Notes: generated from the sequence alone by a model not told the origin. A DNA stretch of 64,000 bases from Psychromonas ossibalaenae ATCC BAA-1528 (GCF_000381745.1 NZ_KB906970.1:1-64000), one strand, 5' to 3'; counted from the first letter of the stretch, positions 46,683-56,408 are shown. Numbers and translations are program-made.

Positions 46683-46859
46683 TCAATGCGGTTATAATAA
46701 ACTCTCCCCCAAAAGCATACTTAGGTATGCTTTTTTGTAGGTTTAAGAAAATCCGCTTCGCATTTTGTTTAATTTGCCGGGTGTCAAATCTATCAAAAAA
46801 TGCTAAATTAACTTTAATTAATGCAATGAATTTATTAAATAAAAATAAGTAGAGATTTC

Positions 46860-47684
46860 ATGATAAAAAAATGTTTATTTCCAGCAGCCGGTTACGGAAC
46901 CCGCTTCTTACCTGCAACTAAGTCAATGCCGAAAGAGATGATGCCGATTGTTAACAAACCCTTAATTGAGTTTGGTGTTGATGAAGCATTAGAAGCAGGT
47001 ATGACCGGTATGTGTATTGTGACCGGCCGAGGCAAACATTCATTAATGGATCATTTTGATATTAACTATGAATTAGAGCACCAGATCAGCGGCACAGCAA
47101 AAGAAGAGCAGTTGAAAGATATCCGCTCAATTATGGAAAGTGCGCATTTTACTTTTATTCGCCAGCGTGAAATGAAAGGCCTCGGACATGCTATCCTGAC
47201 CGGAAGAAAGTTAATAGGTGATGAACCCTTTGCGGTTGTTCTTGCGGATGACCTGTGTGTTAATGAAGATGAAGGCGTTTTAAAGCAGATGGTTGCACTT
47301 TACAACCAGTTCCGCTGTTCAATTGTGGCAGTGGAAGAGGTGCCCGATGAAGAGACTCATAAATACGGCGTGATAAAAGGTGAAATGATTAAAGATGATA
47401 TCTACCGTGTGGATGATATGGTTGAAAAACCAGAGCCGGGTACAGCGCCGAGTAATATGGCGATTATCGGCCGTTATATATTAACACCGGATATTTTTGA
47501 GATTATTAAAGATACGCCTCCGGGTAAAGGCGGTGAAATCCAGATCACCGATGCACTGCTTAAACAGGCGAAGAAAGGCTGTGTTCTGGCTTACAAATTT
47601 AAAGGTAAACGTTTTGACTGTGGAAGCGTACCTGGTTTTATTGAAGCAACTAATTACGTATACGATAATCTTTATCAAGAGTAA
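46860..47684 (+). CDS. galU: UTP-glucose-1-phosphate uridylyltransferase
   Basis: GalU, 274 aa, makes UDP-glucose for cell-surface glycans and galactose metabolism. The nucleotidyltransferase signature CLFPAAGYGTRFLPATKSMPKEMMPIVNKPLI is at the N-terminus. MKGLGHAILTGR, VLADDLCVN, VEKPEPGTAPSNMAIIGRYIL and FDCGSVPGFIEAT follow. Nearest in form to the Pseudomonas-type enzyme. Single gene with terminator. Confidence 0.95.
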   Translation: MIKKCLFPAAGYGTRFLPATKSMPKEMMPIVNKPLIEFGVDEALEAGMTGMCIVTGRGKHSLMDHFDINYELEHQISGTAKEEQLKDIRSIMESAHFTFIRQREMKGLGHAILTGRKLIGDEPFAVVLADDLCVNEDEGVLKQMVALYNQFRCSIVAVEEVPDEETHKYGVIKGEMIKDDIYRVDDMVEKPEPGTAPSNMAIIGRYILTPDIFEIIKDTPPGKGGEIQITDALLKQAKKGCVLAYKFKGKRFDCGSVPGFIEATNYVYDNLYQE

Positions 47685-47702
47685 GTTGTAATTTCTAGAT
47701 AT

Positions 47703-47732
47703 AAAAAATCCCGGCTTAGTTCGGGATTTTTT
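47703..47732. terminator. Bidirectional terminator galU / murQ
   Basis: AAAAAATCCCG and CGGGATTTTTT form an 11-bp palindrome around GCTTAGTT between convergent genes. Confidence 0.93.
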
Positions 47733-47750
47733 ATATCTGCTAATGGAAAA

Positions 47751-48644
47751 TTATTCCTGGATGGCTTGACGAATATAACCGTTTTTTTCTGCTAATAATG
47801 TTTCTGCCTGCAAAGCATTTTTACCGGTTAACAGCATCACGATAGCTGTTTTACAATGATTATTACTCTCCAGAAGCGCCTGCTCGGCCTGCTGAGTTGT
47901 ACAGTCGGCGGCTTGAATAACAATGTTTTTCTGACGTTCAAGCAGCTTTGCATTGCTTGCTTTTACATCAACCATTAAATTACCGAATACTTTACCCGTT
48001 TTGATCATGCTGCCTGTGCTGAGCATATTTAAAATTAGTTTCTGTGCTGTACCTGCTTTCATGCGTGAAGATCCGCTCAGTACCTCCGGGCCGACAACCG
48101 CGCAGATATCGATATCACTAATATCAGACATGGGACTTTGCGGATTACAGTTAATACTTATTACCTTTGCCTGCAGAGATTTAGCAAAAGACATTGCACT
48201 TAATACATAAGGGGTGCGCCCGCTGGCTGCAATGCCAACCAGTACGTCATGTTTTGTAAAGTTAATATTCTCTAAGTCAGTTTGTCCTGCCTGTTCATTG
48301 TCTTCTGCATTTTCGACTGCATTTAAAATTGCCCGATGACCGCCGGCAATCAGGCCGATTACCTGCTGCGGATCGCTGCCGAAAGTCGGCGGGCATTCAC
48401 TAGCATCTAAAATGCCTAAGCGGCCGGAGGTGCCTGCGCCGCAATACACAAGTCGCCCCCCTTGCTGAAAAGCATAACTGATTACATCAACTGCGAGGGC
48501 TATTTCGGGTAAAACGGCCTGCACTGCAGCCGCTGCTTTGTGATCTTCATTGTTGATGACCTGAAGCATGTCAAAGGTTGATAAGATATCAATGCTGCTG
48601 CTGGCTGGATTAGAGCTTTCAGTGATCATATTTGCAATAGGCAT
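47751..48644 (-). CDS. murQ: N-acetylmuramic acid 6-phosphate etherase
   Basis: MurQ, 297 aa, a SIS-domain lyase removing the lactyl ether from MurNAc-6-P during peptidoglycan recycling. Motifs are GRLVYCGAGTSGRLGILDASECPPTFG (sugar-phosphate site with catalytic Glu), LVGIAASGRTPYVLSAM and SSRMKAGTAQKLILNMLSTGSMIK. No MurP transporter or AnmK adjoins it. Divergent from yohJ. Confidence 0.96.
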   Translation of the reverse strand: MPIANMITESSNPASSSIDILSTFDMLQVINNEDHKAAAAVQAVLPEIALAVDVISYAFQQGGRLVYCGAGTSGRLGILDASECPPTFGSDPQQVIGLIAGGHRAILNAVENAEDNEQAGQTDLENINFTKHDVLVGIAASGRTPYVLSAMSFAKSLQAKVISINCNPQSPMSDISDIDICAVVGPEVLSGSSRMKAGTAQKLILNMLSTGSMIKTGKVFGNLMVDVKASNAKLLERQKNIVIQAADCTTQQAEQALLESNNHCKTAIVMLLTGKNALQAETLLAEKNGYIRQAIQE

Positions 48645-48762
48645 AATTTAGGTCTTTAAATAATGTTGAAGGATTGAATTATTAATTCAGTATATGAGGT
48701 TAAAGTTATCAATTTATATATAATAACAAACTTAATCATACTAACGGGTTCAATGTCACATT

Positions 48763-49170
48763 ATGAAATTTAAAAACAGGTTAGGGCGTCAGCGTTTGAG
48801 CTCCCTTATGTGCGGTGCTTTTGATTTTTTGCGTGGTTTTTTGTTGATCATGCTTTTTCTGACCGCGGGTAAATTAATCAGCAGTTATCTGCCGATTACT
48901 TTTCCGGGTAGTATTATCGGTTTAATCTTGTTGTTTATCGCTTTGTCCAGCCATGTGGTAAAAGCGGAATGGATCTTAATGTCCGGTAATTTTATTTTAA
49001 AATATATGGCACTGCTGTTTATTCCAATAGGTGTCGGTTTATTGAATTACCTAGAGTTAATTTTCAGTCACTGGCTGGTTATTGTGTTTTCTCTTTTTTT
49101 TACCACGCTGTTCATTATGTTATTAGTCGGACATTTTTTTCAGTATCTTAATAGAAATGAAGAGGTCTGA
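48763..49170 (+). CDS. CidA/LrgA family protein (YohJ-like)
   Basis: A 135-aa holin-like membrane protein with four predicted membrane helices. The family block PITFPGSIIGLILLFIAL is followed by KYMALLFIPIGVGLLNYL, as in E. coli YohJ. CidA/LrgA proteins modulate murein hydrolase activity or pyruvate transport together with a CidB/LrgB partner, which is the next gene. The start could also be ATG 48808, which would match YohJ length more closely. Confidence 0.88.
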   Translation: MKFKNRLGRQRLSSLMCGAFDFLRGFLLIMLFLTAGKLISSYLPITFPGSIIGLILLFIALSSHVVKAEWILMSGNFILKYMALLFIPIGVGLLNYLELIFSHWLVIVFSLFFTTLFIMLLVGHFFQYLNRNEEV

Positions 49171-49172
49171 TT

Positions 49173-49850
49173 TTGTTTTTATATATAGCGCTTCCTTTAA
49201 CCTTAACTGTGTTTTTTACCAGTAAACGTCTTTATGCTTATAAAACCTGGCCGTTTTTTAATCCGGTATTATTATCGATTTTAAGTCTGATACTGATACA
49301 TCTTCTTTTGGGCTTAGATTATGCGGAGTATGAGAAAGGCACCTTTTTACTCACCAGTTTATTAGAGCCTGCAGTTGTGGTGTTAGCATTACCTCTATAT
49401 CTGCAGCTTCATCTTATTAAAGCAAAGCTGAATATCATATTAGCGGCATGCCTGCTTTCTGTATTGACCGCGTTTATCTGTGCTTTTTATATTATGCCTT
49501 TATTAGGGGCTGATTTAGTGACTGCCGCATCATTTGCCCCTCAGTCGGTTACAACACCGATTGCAATGGAAATTAGTAAAAGCCTGCAGGGGATCATTTC
49601 ATTAACGGCCGCTATGGTTATTTTTGCCGGAATAATCGGCGCAAGTATCGGACTGGGATTTCTGCAGTTGTTCGGTGTTAAAGATAAACAAGCGCAGGGG
49701 ATTGCCATCGGCTGTGCATCACATGCGCTGGGCACGGCAAAAGTACTGGAAGTTGATAAAGTAGCGGGCGCATTTTCTTCGATTGCATTGATTATATGTG
49801 CCGTTTTATCAGCGTTGCTGATGCCGCTGCTATATGCACTGCTTTTTTAA
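49173..49850 (+). CDS. CidB/LrgB family protein (YohK-like)
   Basis: A 225-aa multi-spanning membrane protein. It contains LLEPAVVVLALPLYLQ, FAPQSVTTPIAMEIS and IAIGCASHALGTAKVLE, diagnostic of LrgB/YohK. The TTG start at 49173 is preceded by AGAGG eight bases away and begins two bases after the partner gene, implying cotranslation. Confidence 0.92.
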   Translation: MFLYIALPLTLTVFFTSKRLYAYKTWPFFNPVLLSILSLILIHLLLGLDYAEYEKGTFLLTSLLEPAVVVLALPLYLQLHLIKAKLNIILAACLLSVLTAFICAFYIMPLLGADLVTAASFAPQSVTTPIAMEISKSLQGIISLTAAMVIFAGIIGASIGLGFLQLFGVKDKQAQGIAIGCASHALGTAKVLEVDKVAGAFSSIALIICAVLSALLMPLLYALLF

Positions 49851-49869
49851 CAGACATATCTGTTACCAA

Positions 49870-49910
49870 TCAAAATGCTGATTTTTGCATCTTGAATGAT
49901 AACGGGTATA
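49870..49910 (+). repeat. Interspersed hairpin repeat, copy 4 (imperfect)
   Basis: TCAAAATGC (49870-49878) faces GCATCTTGA (49887-49895) with one mismatch, followed by GGGTATA at 49904-49910. Confidence 0.45.
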
Positions 49911-49939
49911 AAAAAGCCGAAGAGTAACTTCGGCTTTTA
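49911..49939. terminator. Bidirectional terminator before purN
   Basis: AAAAGCCGAAG (49912-49922) pairs with CTTCGGCTTTT (49928-49938) across AGTAA, between convergent genes. Confidence 0.93.
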
Positions 49940-49963
49940 TGTACTGCTTATAAGCTGTTACTA

Positions 49964-50629
49964 CTAATCAGCTGCATAACCATTTTCAGGTAATACTTCA
50001 CCGTCAAGCATTGCCTGGTTATTTTCCATTGCTAAACGCCCGGTTAAAAACCACTGTGCGGCTAACGGAAAAATAGAATGCTCTTGAGTAAGTACTCGCT
50101 CACGCAGATCTTCGGCACTATCTTCAGTAAAAACAGGTACTTTAGCCTGTAATACAGTCGGACCTGAGTCGAGTTCCGGTGTTACGAAATGCACACTTGC
50201 ACCATGCTCTGAATCACCGGCATCAATAGCACGCTGGTGTGTATTGGTCCCCTGGTATTTCGGCAGCAGTGAAGGGTGGATATTAAGCATTTTACCAAGG
50301 TATTTATTAACAAACTCGGTTGTTAAAATACGCATAAATCCAGCCGTCAAAATTAAATCCGGCTGATATTTATCCAGTGCCTCACTTAATAAAGCATCAT
50401 ATTCTTCACGAGTGTCGATGCCCTGGCTGGCTATCACCCGGCTGCTGATACCTGCATCAGCAGCGCGCTGCAGTCCTAACACGTCGCTTTTGTTACTGAT
50501 CACTGCCGACACTTCAATGTGTTGATCTGCAATGGTGCTGTTATGCAGTTTATCAATGATAACCTGCAGATTAGTGCCGGTACCTGAGATAAGAACAACT
50601 ATTTTTTTGCTGGGTAAGGTTGTACTCAT
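49964..50629 (-). CDS. purN: Phosphoribosylglycinamide formyltransferase
   Basis: PurN, 221 aa, uses 10-formyl-THF to formylate GAR in purine synthesis. VVLISGTGTNLQVIID is the GAR-binding start. The catalytic Asn-His-Asp set lies in MLNIHPSLLPKYQGTNTHQRAIDAGDSEHGASVHFVTPELDSGP. It is three bases after purM. Confidence 0.97.
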   Translation of the reverse strand: MSTTLPSKKIVVLISGTGTNLQVIIDKLHNSTIADQHIEVSAVISNKSDVLGLQRAADAGISSRVIASQGIDTREEYDALLSEALDKYQPDLILTAGFMRILTTEFVNKYLGKMLNIHPSLLPKYQGTNTHQRAIDAGDSEHGASVHFVTPELDSGPTVLQAKVPVFTEDSAEDLRERVLTQEHSIFPLAAQWFLTGRLAMENNQAMLDGEVLPENGYAAD

Positions 50630-50632
50630 TAT

Positions 50633-51673
50633 TTATTTAATCTCTACTTGTGCTTCATTTTCACGGGCATCTTCGATATGGCCTAATACCCAGGCATTTT
50701 CACCTTGAGCTGTTAGGATTTCTACTGCTTTTTCTTTTTCAGATGCCGGAACAACGATCATTAGACCAACACCACAGTTAAATGTACGGTACATCTCTTC
50801 TGTTTCTACATTGCCGTTTTCCTGCAGCCAGTTGAAAATAGCAGGCCATTGCCAGCTTTTACCATCAACAACCGCTTTACTGCCTTTAGGTAAGACACGT
50901 GGAATATTTTCCCAGAAGCCGCCGCCGGTAATATGCGAAATAGCGTGTACTGGACAGTTTTTAATTAATTCCAGGGTCGACTTAACGTAGATTTTAGTGG
51001 GTGTTAATAACGTATCACCAAGCGTTGAGTCGCCGAACGGCGCACTGGTATCTGCTTTAGACACTTCTAAAATTTTACGCACTAAGGAGTAACCGTTTGA
51101 ATGCGGACCGCTTGAACCTACTGCGATTAATGCATCACCAGCGCCAACTTTAGTACCGTCAATAACATCGGCTTTTTCTACCACACCGACACAGAAACCA
51201 GCAATATCGTAATCATCACCTTCATACATGCCCGGCATTTCAGCAGTTTCACCACCGATAAGTGAACAGTTAGAAAGTAAGCAGCCTTCGCCGATACCAG
51301 TCACAACATCTGCCGCCACGTCAACATCCAGTTTACCTGTCGCGTAATAGTCTAAGAAAAACAGAGGCTCTGCACCTTGAACGATAAGGTCGTTCACACA
51401 CATTGCCACTAAGTCGATACCGACTGTGTCGTGCTTTTTAAGGTCAATTGCCAAACGCAGTTTTGTACCGACGCCATCAGTACCTGCAACTAATAAAGGC
51501 TCTTTATACCCTGTTGGTAGTTGGCATAATGCACCGAAACCACCTAATCCGCCCATAACTTCTGGTCGCTTAGTGCGTTTAGCTACACCTTTAATACGCT
51601 CAACTAATGCTGTACCCGCGTCAATATCTACGCCAGCGTCTTTGTAGCTTAAAGAGTTTTTGTCGTTGCTCAC
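50633..51673 (-). CDS. purM: Phosphoribosylformylglycinamidine cyclo-ligase
   Basis: PurM (AIR synthetase), 346 aa, uses ATP to close the imidazole ring in purine synthesis. Blocks [68 protein letters not shown] and [16 protein letters not shown] match E. coli. I choose GTG 51673, which has GCGGGGA six bases upstream and yields the family length. In-frame ATG 51679 sits directly against that ribosome site. Confidence 0.95.
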   Translation of the reverse strand: MSNDKNSLSYKDAGVDIDAGTALVERIKGVAKRTKRPEVMGGLGGFGALCQLPTGYKEPLLVAGTDGVGTKLRLAIDLKKHDTVGIDLVAMCVNDLIVQGAEPLFFLDYYATGKLDVDVAADVVTGIGEGCLLSNCSLIGGETAEMPGMYEGDDYDIAGFCVGVVEKADVIDGTKVGAGDALIAVGSSGPHSNGYSLVRKILEVSKADTSAPFGDSTLGDTLLTPTKIYVKSTLELIKNCPVHAISHITGGGFWENIPRVLPKGSKAVVDGKSWQWPAIFNWLQENGNVETEEMYRTFNCGVGLMIVVPASEKEKAVEILTAQGENAWVLGHIEDARENEAQVEIK

Positions 51674-51848
51674 TTGCATTCCCCGCAAAATTAATTGGAA
51701 AAGCTGTTTAGGCTTTTATAGAGTTTGATGAATTAGAACTGGCGGCATTTTAGCATTTATATGAGCAGGAGCTAATTATTTATGCACTGATTTTTACTTT
51801 ATGGTGAATCTTTCGGCAGCCGGGGGACTTATCTGTATTTTCAAAGGA

Positions 51849-51886
51849 ACTGAATTGATTGAAGTTTCAGTGAGTTGGTGAATATA
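51849..51886 (+). repeat. Interspersed hairpin repeat, copy 5 (short stem)
   Basis: ACTGAA (51849-51854) pairs with TTCAGT (51866-51871) around TTGATTGAAGT, followed by GAGTTGGTGAATATA, similar to the tails of the other copies. Confidence 0.4.
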
Positions 51887-51955
51887 ATGCGTTTATTATA
51901 ATTATCATCTTGCAATAGAGTTAGATCTGCTTATGATCTAGTTTTATTATTTAAA

Positions 51956-53026
51956 ATGGTAGTTAACTTAATGAAATTCATTTTCTTAACACGCAGTCTG
52001 TTTATCCTGCTTATCGCATTTACATCGCCGTTATCTGCCGGGCAATTTGATAACCCGTATCAGGGCAATATTGTGGTCGGAAAACAGAGTGAAGACCTGC
52101 TCAAGCAGCAGGCTTTAAAACAAGTGCTGGTAAAAGTATCGGGTAACACCGAGGTGGTCAAACTTGCTGAAAGTAAACTTCTATTAAAAAATGTCCAAAG
52201 CCTGTTATCACAGTTTGGTTACCGACTGTTTAAAGACAAACGTTACTTTTTTGCCGTCTTTGATCAGCGAAAAATTACTCAGGCCTTAAAAGATATGCAG
52301 CAGCCTGTCTGGGGAGATACTCGGCCGACAACACTTGTCTGGTTAATTAAGGATGATAAAGGCACGCGTAAACTGCTTTCTGACTATATGATCAATAACA
52401 GCAGCGAATCCAAATTTTCATCGGTGTTACAATCTCAACAGCATGATCGGGGTATTACCCTGCAGTTTCCTTTAATGGATCTGGATGATAATTTAGCATT
52501 ATCCGTATCAGATGTTGCCGGACGTTTTTATACGCCTATTGCCGCCGCCAGTGCACGTTATGCTATGAATCATTTTGTTGCTGCTAATTTAAAACAGGTG
52601 TCCGAAGATAACTGGTATTTAGACTGGGTATTAGTACAGTCTGATACGCTGACGAAACAAAATAAAATGTTATTATCCGATAAATTTTACGGCGAAAAAT
52701 CACAGCTTTTGGCAAAAATGACCAATGCTATTGCGGATTATTATGCTGGGCAGTATGCGGTGCTGGAAAACGAAGATGAGAAATTTAAACAAACCATTTA
52801 TATTAACGGTATTACTTCATTAGCGCAGTTAACAAAACTGAATGATCTATTATCCGGGTTATTAGCTATTGCTTCATTTGAAGTTGTGTCAGTACAAGAT
52901 CAGCAGGTTACAATTAATGTTAAAGTTAATGGCGGTCTGCACAGTTTTGCAAATGCACTGTCAGTCCAGACTGCTTTGCAGGAAGATCTTTCTAATGATG
53001 AAAAATTTCATTTTTACTGGCGTTAA
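51956..53026 (+). CDS. DUF2066 domain-containing exported protein
   Basis: A 356-aa protein with a signal peptide (LTRSLFILLIAFTSPLSAG, cleavage near residue 28). The N-terminal half matches DUF2066 proteins (YQGNIVVGKQSEDLLKQQALKQVLVKVSGN). Members occur between purM and hda in Vibrio and relatives; their function is unknown. The start may instead be ATG 51971, which gives a more typical signal peptide. hda follows after 12 bases. Confidence 0.85.
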   Translation: MVVNLMKFIFLTRSLFILLIAFTSPLSAGQFDNPYQGNIVVGKQSEDLLKQQALKQVLVKVSGNTEVVKLAESKLLLKNVQSLLSQFGYRLFKDKRYFFAVFDQRKITQALKDMQQPVWGDTRPTTLVWLIKDDKGTRKLLSDYMINNSSESKFSSVLQSQQHDRGITLQFPLMDLDDNLALSVSDVAGRFYTPIAAASARYAMNHFVAANLKQVSEDNWYLDWVLVQSDTLTKQNKMLLSDKFYGEKSQLLAKMTNAIADYYAGQYAVLENEDEKFKQTIYINGITSLAQLTKLNDLLSGLLAIASFEVVSVQDQQVTINVKVNGGLHSFANALSVQTALQEDLSNDEKFHFYWR

Positions 53027-53038
53027 TTAAGGAAAACC

Positions 53039-53767
53039 ATGCCTCAAGATGAGTTACGCTTTCAGTATCCGTTATTAGCACTTAAATTTCCAGATGATGA
53101 AACCTTTGCGAGTTTTTATCCGGGACAAAATGCCGCTTTATTAACTCAGCTGAAAAACAGTGTGGTAGGACTTGGTGAACCTGTCCTGTATATGTGGGGA
53201 GAGTCCGGCAGCGGCCGCTCACATTTATTACATGCTTTATGCAGTGAAGTTGATGAACGTGGAGACAGTGTTGCTTATATCCCTCTGCATCACTATCAGG
53301 GCATGACCCTGGATATTTTTGAAAACATGGAAAAAGTCACTCTGGTGTGTATTGATAATGTTGATGCGGTTGCCGGTGATAAAAAATGGGAAAAAGCACT
53401 TTTTGATTTTTATAACCGCTGGTTAGATAACAAAGAAAACCGTCCGCCAGGTGCTAGTTTAGTATTATGTGCCAGTGATCTGCCCAAACAGCTAGGTATA
53501 AAGCTCAATGATCTTGTGTCCCGTTTTGAGTGGGGGGCCTGTCATCATCTAGCCCCGCTGAATGACGAAGAAAAACTAGGTGCACTGCAGCTGCGGGCGC
53601 AGCTGAAAGGTATGAAACTGCCTGTTGATGTGGGACGATTTTTATTGAACCGTTTATCACGGGATATGAATACACTGTTAACAACGCTGGATCGTTTAGA
53701 TAATGCCTCGCTTGAAGCAAAACGTAAACTTACTATTCCTTTTGTTAAAGAAGTCTTAGAACTATAG
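53039..53767 (+). CDS. hda: DnaA regulatory inactivator Hda
   Basis: A 242-aa AAA+ protein homologous to the DnaA ATPase domain. With the DNA-loaded sliding clamp it triggers hydrolysis of DnaA-bound ATP after replication starts. The clamp-binding motif is near the N-terminus (QYPLLALKFP). Walker A-like WGESGSGRSHLLHAL, Walker B VCIDNVDAV, sensor and arginine finger (LVSRFEWGA) are visible. AAGGAAAACC precedes the ATG. Near purM-purN as in E. coli. Confidence 0.95.
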   Translation: MPQDELRFQYPLLALKFPDDETFASFYPGQNAALLTQLKNSVVGLGEPVLYMWGESGSGRSHLLHALCSEVDERGDSVAYIPLHHYQGMTLDIFENMEKVTLVCIDNVDAVAGDKKWEKALFDFYNRWLDNKENRPPGASLVLCASDLPKQLGIKLNDLVSRFEWGACHHLAPLNDEEKLGALQLRAQLKGMKLPVDVGRFLLNRLSRDMNTLLTTLDRLDNASLEAKRKLTIPFVKEVLEL

Positions 53768-53789
53768 GTCTAAGACTTTATAACCTTCG

Positions 53790-54188
53790 TTATTTCTCTT
53801 GAGCAGCCTTCTTTTTACGAATGTTCAATCCCAGCTCCTGCCCTCGGTATTTCGCAAAATAGATATTACCGGAGAGAAACAAACAGGTCAGAAGCAGTTC
53901 AATAACAGCCAGCAGGCTCTGAGCCGGATCGGTTAATAAAATAACCATACTGTGCATCAGGTACAACAGAGCAACAAAAGCGCTCCAGGCATAAGTATAG
54001 GGATTGTTCTGTATAATGCCTTTCAGTGGAAACAGTAAAGGTATAAACCAAAGTGCAGCAACCAGCCAGGGGCTGATGCCTAAAGCCGGTGGTGACAGCC
54101 ATAAATGCCAGGCTGGAATCAAAACCAGCAGCCCGAAGTAACCTGTTTTTGCCAGCAGTTTAAAAAGCTCAGTTTTTTTCATATACAC
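53790..54188 (-). CDS. DUF2069 family membrane protein
   Basis: A 132-aa protein with four predicted membrane helices. The stretch LIPAWHLWLSPP, WFIPLLFPLKGIIQNNPYTYAW and FVALLYLMHSMV is characteristic of DUF2069, a family of unknown function. The C-terminus is basic (IRKKKAAQEK). It follows the arsC-like gene on the same strand, 36 bp away. An alternative start is the second ATG (third codon). Confidence 0.85.
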   Translation of the reverse strand: MYMKKTELFKLLAKTGYFGLLVLIPAWHLWLSPPALGISPWLVAALWFIPLLFPLKGIIQNNPYTYAWSAFVALLYLMHSMVILLTDPAQSLLAVIELLLTCLFLSGNIYFAKYRGQELGLNIRKKKAAQEK

Positions 54189-54224
54189 TTCCGGCGGCCT
54201 GATCGAAGCACAGTTTATAAAACA

Positions 54225-54575
54225 CTAAATAATAGCCAGAACGCTTTCCGGCGGGCGCCCAATGGCTGCTTTACCGTTTGCTAATACAATCGGGCGTTCA
54301 ATCAGTTTCGGGTTTTCCAGCATTGCCTGTAAAAGTTCCTCTTCATCTTGTACGTCTTTTAAAGCTAAAGCTTTATAGATATCTTCGTTAGTACGCATTA
54401 ACTGTCGTGCACTGTTAAAACCCAGCAGCTCAATAATCTGCTTTAATATTTCTAAGCCTGGTGGTGTTTTCAGGTATTCAACCACGGTTAGGCTGTCTGT
54501 TTCATTCTCAATCAGGGCTAATGTAGCACGGCTTTTTGAGCAGCGCGGATTATGATAAATTGTAATGTCGGTCAT
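54225..54575 (-). CDS. Arsenate reductase-like protein (YfgD/ArsC family)
   Basis: A 116-aa thioredoxin-fold protein with the ArsC N-terminal motif ITIYHNPRCSKSRATLALIE (catalytic Cys) and RPIVLANGKAAIGRPPESVL near the C-terminus (anion-binding arginines). It corresponds to E. coli YfgD next to hda. Glutathione/glutaredoxin-dependent arsenate reduction is possible; the true substrate in this subfamily is not known. Confidence 0.9.
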   Translation of the reverse strand: MTDITIYHNPRCSKSRATLALIENETDSLTVVEYLKTPPGLEILKQIIELLGFNSARQLMRTNEDIYKALALKDVQDEEELLQAMLENPKLIERPIVLANGKAAIGRPPESVLAII

Positions 54576-54656
54576 CTTTATTCCTTTTTTAAGTAGCGGT
54601 TATGCTTCAATAAGCCAAAGACAAAAATTAAAGCACAACTGTTGTGTTTATAAGAA

Positions 54657-55097
54657 TTATTCTGCCGGCCAGGTGACAATATAATCTTCGAGATTGTCAG
54701 GGTTCACTGTGGTTTCTGAAACGATCTTTCCACGAATTGAACATCCGGCTTTATGCATTGCCGACTGGCTGCCGGTAATAAGAGGGTGCCATTCTGGTAA
54801 TGGTTTTTCTTCAACTAATAAACGGTAGGCGCAGCTTGCCGGCAGCCAGTGAAACTGGTCAATATCATCCAGTGAAACTTTTACACAATCTTTAACTAAC
54901 TTAAAGCGCTGTTCATATTTTTTACATTTGCATGTTTTTGTATGCAGAAGATGACAAGCCACATTAGTAAAATGCAGCTCTTCAGTGTCATCGTCAATGA
55001 TTTTGTTTAAACAGCATTTCCCGCAGCCGTCACAAAGTGATTCCCACTCCTGCTGTGACATTTGTGATAGTGTTTTTTTTTCCCAGAAGTTAGCCAT
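54657..55097 (-). CDS. YcgN family cysteine cluster protein
   Basis: A 146-aa protein with the CxxCxxCC zinc/iron-chelating cluster (LCDGCGKCCLNKI), NVACHLL, CKCKKYEQRF, and SCAYRLLVEEKPLPEWHPLITGS, as in E. coli YcgN. Function unknown. The start is ATG 55097 with AAGG upstream. A longer in-frame start at 55172 would extend across the end of the upstream mltB-like gene. Third in the ycgL-mltB-ycgN set. Confidence 0.9.
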   Translation of the reverse strand: MANFWEKKTLSQMSQQEWESLCDGCGKCCLNKIIDDDTEELHFTNVACHLLHTKTCKCKKYEQRFKLVKDCVKVSLDDIDQFHWLPASCAYRLLVEEKPLPEWHPLITGSQSAMHKAGCSIRGKIVSETTVNPDNLEDYIVTWPAE

Positions 55098-55104
55098 GTG
55101 TACC

Positions 55105-56121
55105 TTATTTAGTTGGAGCTGTAATGCGCGGGTGATTAATTCGTTCAGATAAATAGCTGACCGCTGTTGCAAAGTAATACGAACGATTCCAGTGCATTAA
55201 TACTTTGTAGTTATTGTAGGCGAGATAAACCCGGCCGCTGGCATCATCGGGTATAACAATTGATGCATCAAGATCGACTTTAGGCAGCGCAGTACCGTCA
55301 AAACGTCGTACTCCGAGATCCTGCCATTGGGCAAGAGTTTTCTGTTTTTTTATGCCGGCTAATTCGCTGTCAAAATTTTCCGGTAATAAAACCTGGCGTC
55401 CCCAGGTTTCATCATAATTCCAGCCTTCAGTTTTTAAATAGTTAGCCGCCGAAGCAAATACATCTGCATAGCTGTTCCAGATATCTTTTCTGCCGTCACC
55501 GTCATAATCTACCGCATAATTAAGGTATGAAGTCGGCATAAACTGTACCTGGCCCATTGCACCGGCCCATGAACCGATGAATTTATCCTGTTCTATATGG
55601 CCTTCTTCGAGAATGGTTAATGCGGCAAATAATTGTTTTTTAAATAATGCTTCACGACGCCCTTCGTAAGCCATTGTTGTTAAAGATGAGATAACATAAT
55701 GGCGTCCGGTTAAGCGGCCGAAGTTAGTTTCAATGCCCCATAGGGCAACAATAAACCTCGGCTGTACGCCGTACTCTCTACCAATTTTATGGAGCAGATG
55801 ATAATGCTTCTGATACGCTTCCCGTGCCTGATCTATTTTCCAGTCAGGCACCGCTCGGGGAATATAGGTATCTAAGGTCAGTTTAAATTCCGGCTGTTCT
55901 TTATCTGATTTAACACTGCGCTGCAAAAACTCTACCTCAGTAAAGGCATTATCAACCACGGCCGCATCAATGCCTTTTTCTTTCGCTTCAACCTTTATAT
56001 TTTCAACATACTGTTTAAAAGGTATTTTTTCTACCTCAGCCGCATTAACGACTTGAGCCATTAAAGATGCTGAGCAGATGCTGAGCACAGAGAAAAAACC
56101 GGCAAATTTATTTATTTTCAT
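55105..56121 (-). CDS. MltB-type lytic murein transglycosylase
   Basis: A 338-aa periplasmic enzyme that cleaves peptidoglycan glycan strands to anhydromuramyl products. The signal peptide ends near residue 27 (LMAQVVNA). The catalytic Glu lies in PRFIVALWGIETNFGRLTG. The family blocks FIGSWAGAMGQVQFMPTSY and DYDGDGRKDIWNSYADVFASAANYLK are clear. The absence of a lipobox suggests a soluble form. ATG 56121 overlaps the ycgL stop by four bases, fixing the start. Confidence 0.93.
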   Translation of the reverse strand: MKINKFAGFFSVLSICSASLMAQVVNAAEVEKIPFKQYVENIKVEAKEKGIDAAVVDNAFTEVEFLQRSVKSDKEQPEFKLTLDTYIPRAVPDWKIDQAREAYQKHYHLLHKIGREYGVQPRFIVALWGIETNFGRLTGRHYVISSLTTMAYEGRREALFKKQLFAALTILEEGHIEQDKFIGSWAGAMGQVQFMPTSYLNYAVDYDGDGRKDIWNSYADVFASAANYLKTEGWNYDETWGRQVLLPENFDSELAGIKKQKTLAQWQDLGVRRFDGTALPKVDLDASIVIPDDASGRVYLAYNNYKVLMHWNRSYYFATAVSYLSERINHPRITAPTK

Positions 56122-56408
56122 CTTGGATCCCTTGTTTGTTGTTTTTTCCACTTTTTATGTTCTTTTAAGTGGTCAACAGGCGGAGGAGGAAGCTGCAGAT
56201 AATAACCATTATCGACAATTGAAGAGAGTACTTTTTCAGCATCCGCAAGGGCTAGTTTTGTTTCTTTTTTAATATTCAGCAGAGAAACTAACTGCGGCGG
56301 ACCGAATTGTTCTAAAAGAGGATCGGGAACGGGTGAAAAATCATCTCTTTTAGCGATAAAAAGATAGGTTTGCGGTTTGCGAATACTTTTATATACAGCA
56401 CATAACAT
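56118..56408 (-). CDS. YcgL family protein
   Basis: A 96-aa protein matching the YcgL domain: MLCAVYKSIRKPQTYLFIAKRDDFSPVPDPLLEQFG, LADAEKVLSSIVDNGYYLQLPPP. The function is unresolved. It is divergent from minC, a position shared with Vibrio and E. coli, and starts a three-gene minus-strand unit. Confidence 0.92.
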   Translation of the reverse strand: MLCAVYKSIRKPQTYLFIAKRDDFSPVPDPLLEQFGPPQLVSLLNIKKETKLALADAEKVLSSIVDNGYYLQLPPPPVDHLKEHKKWKKQQTRDPR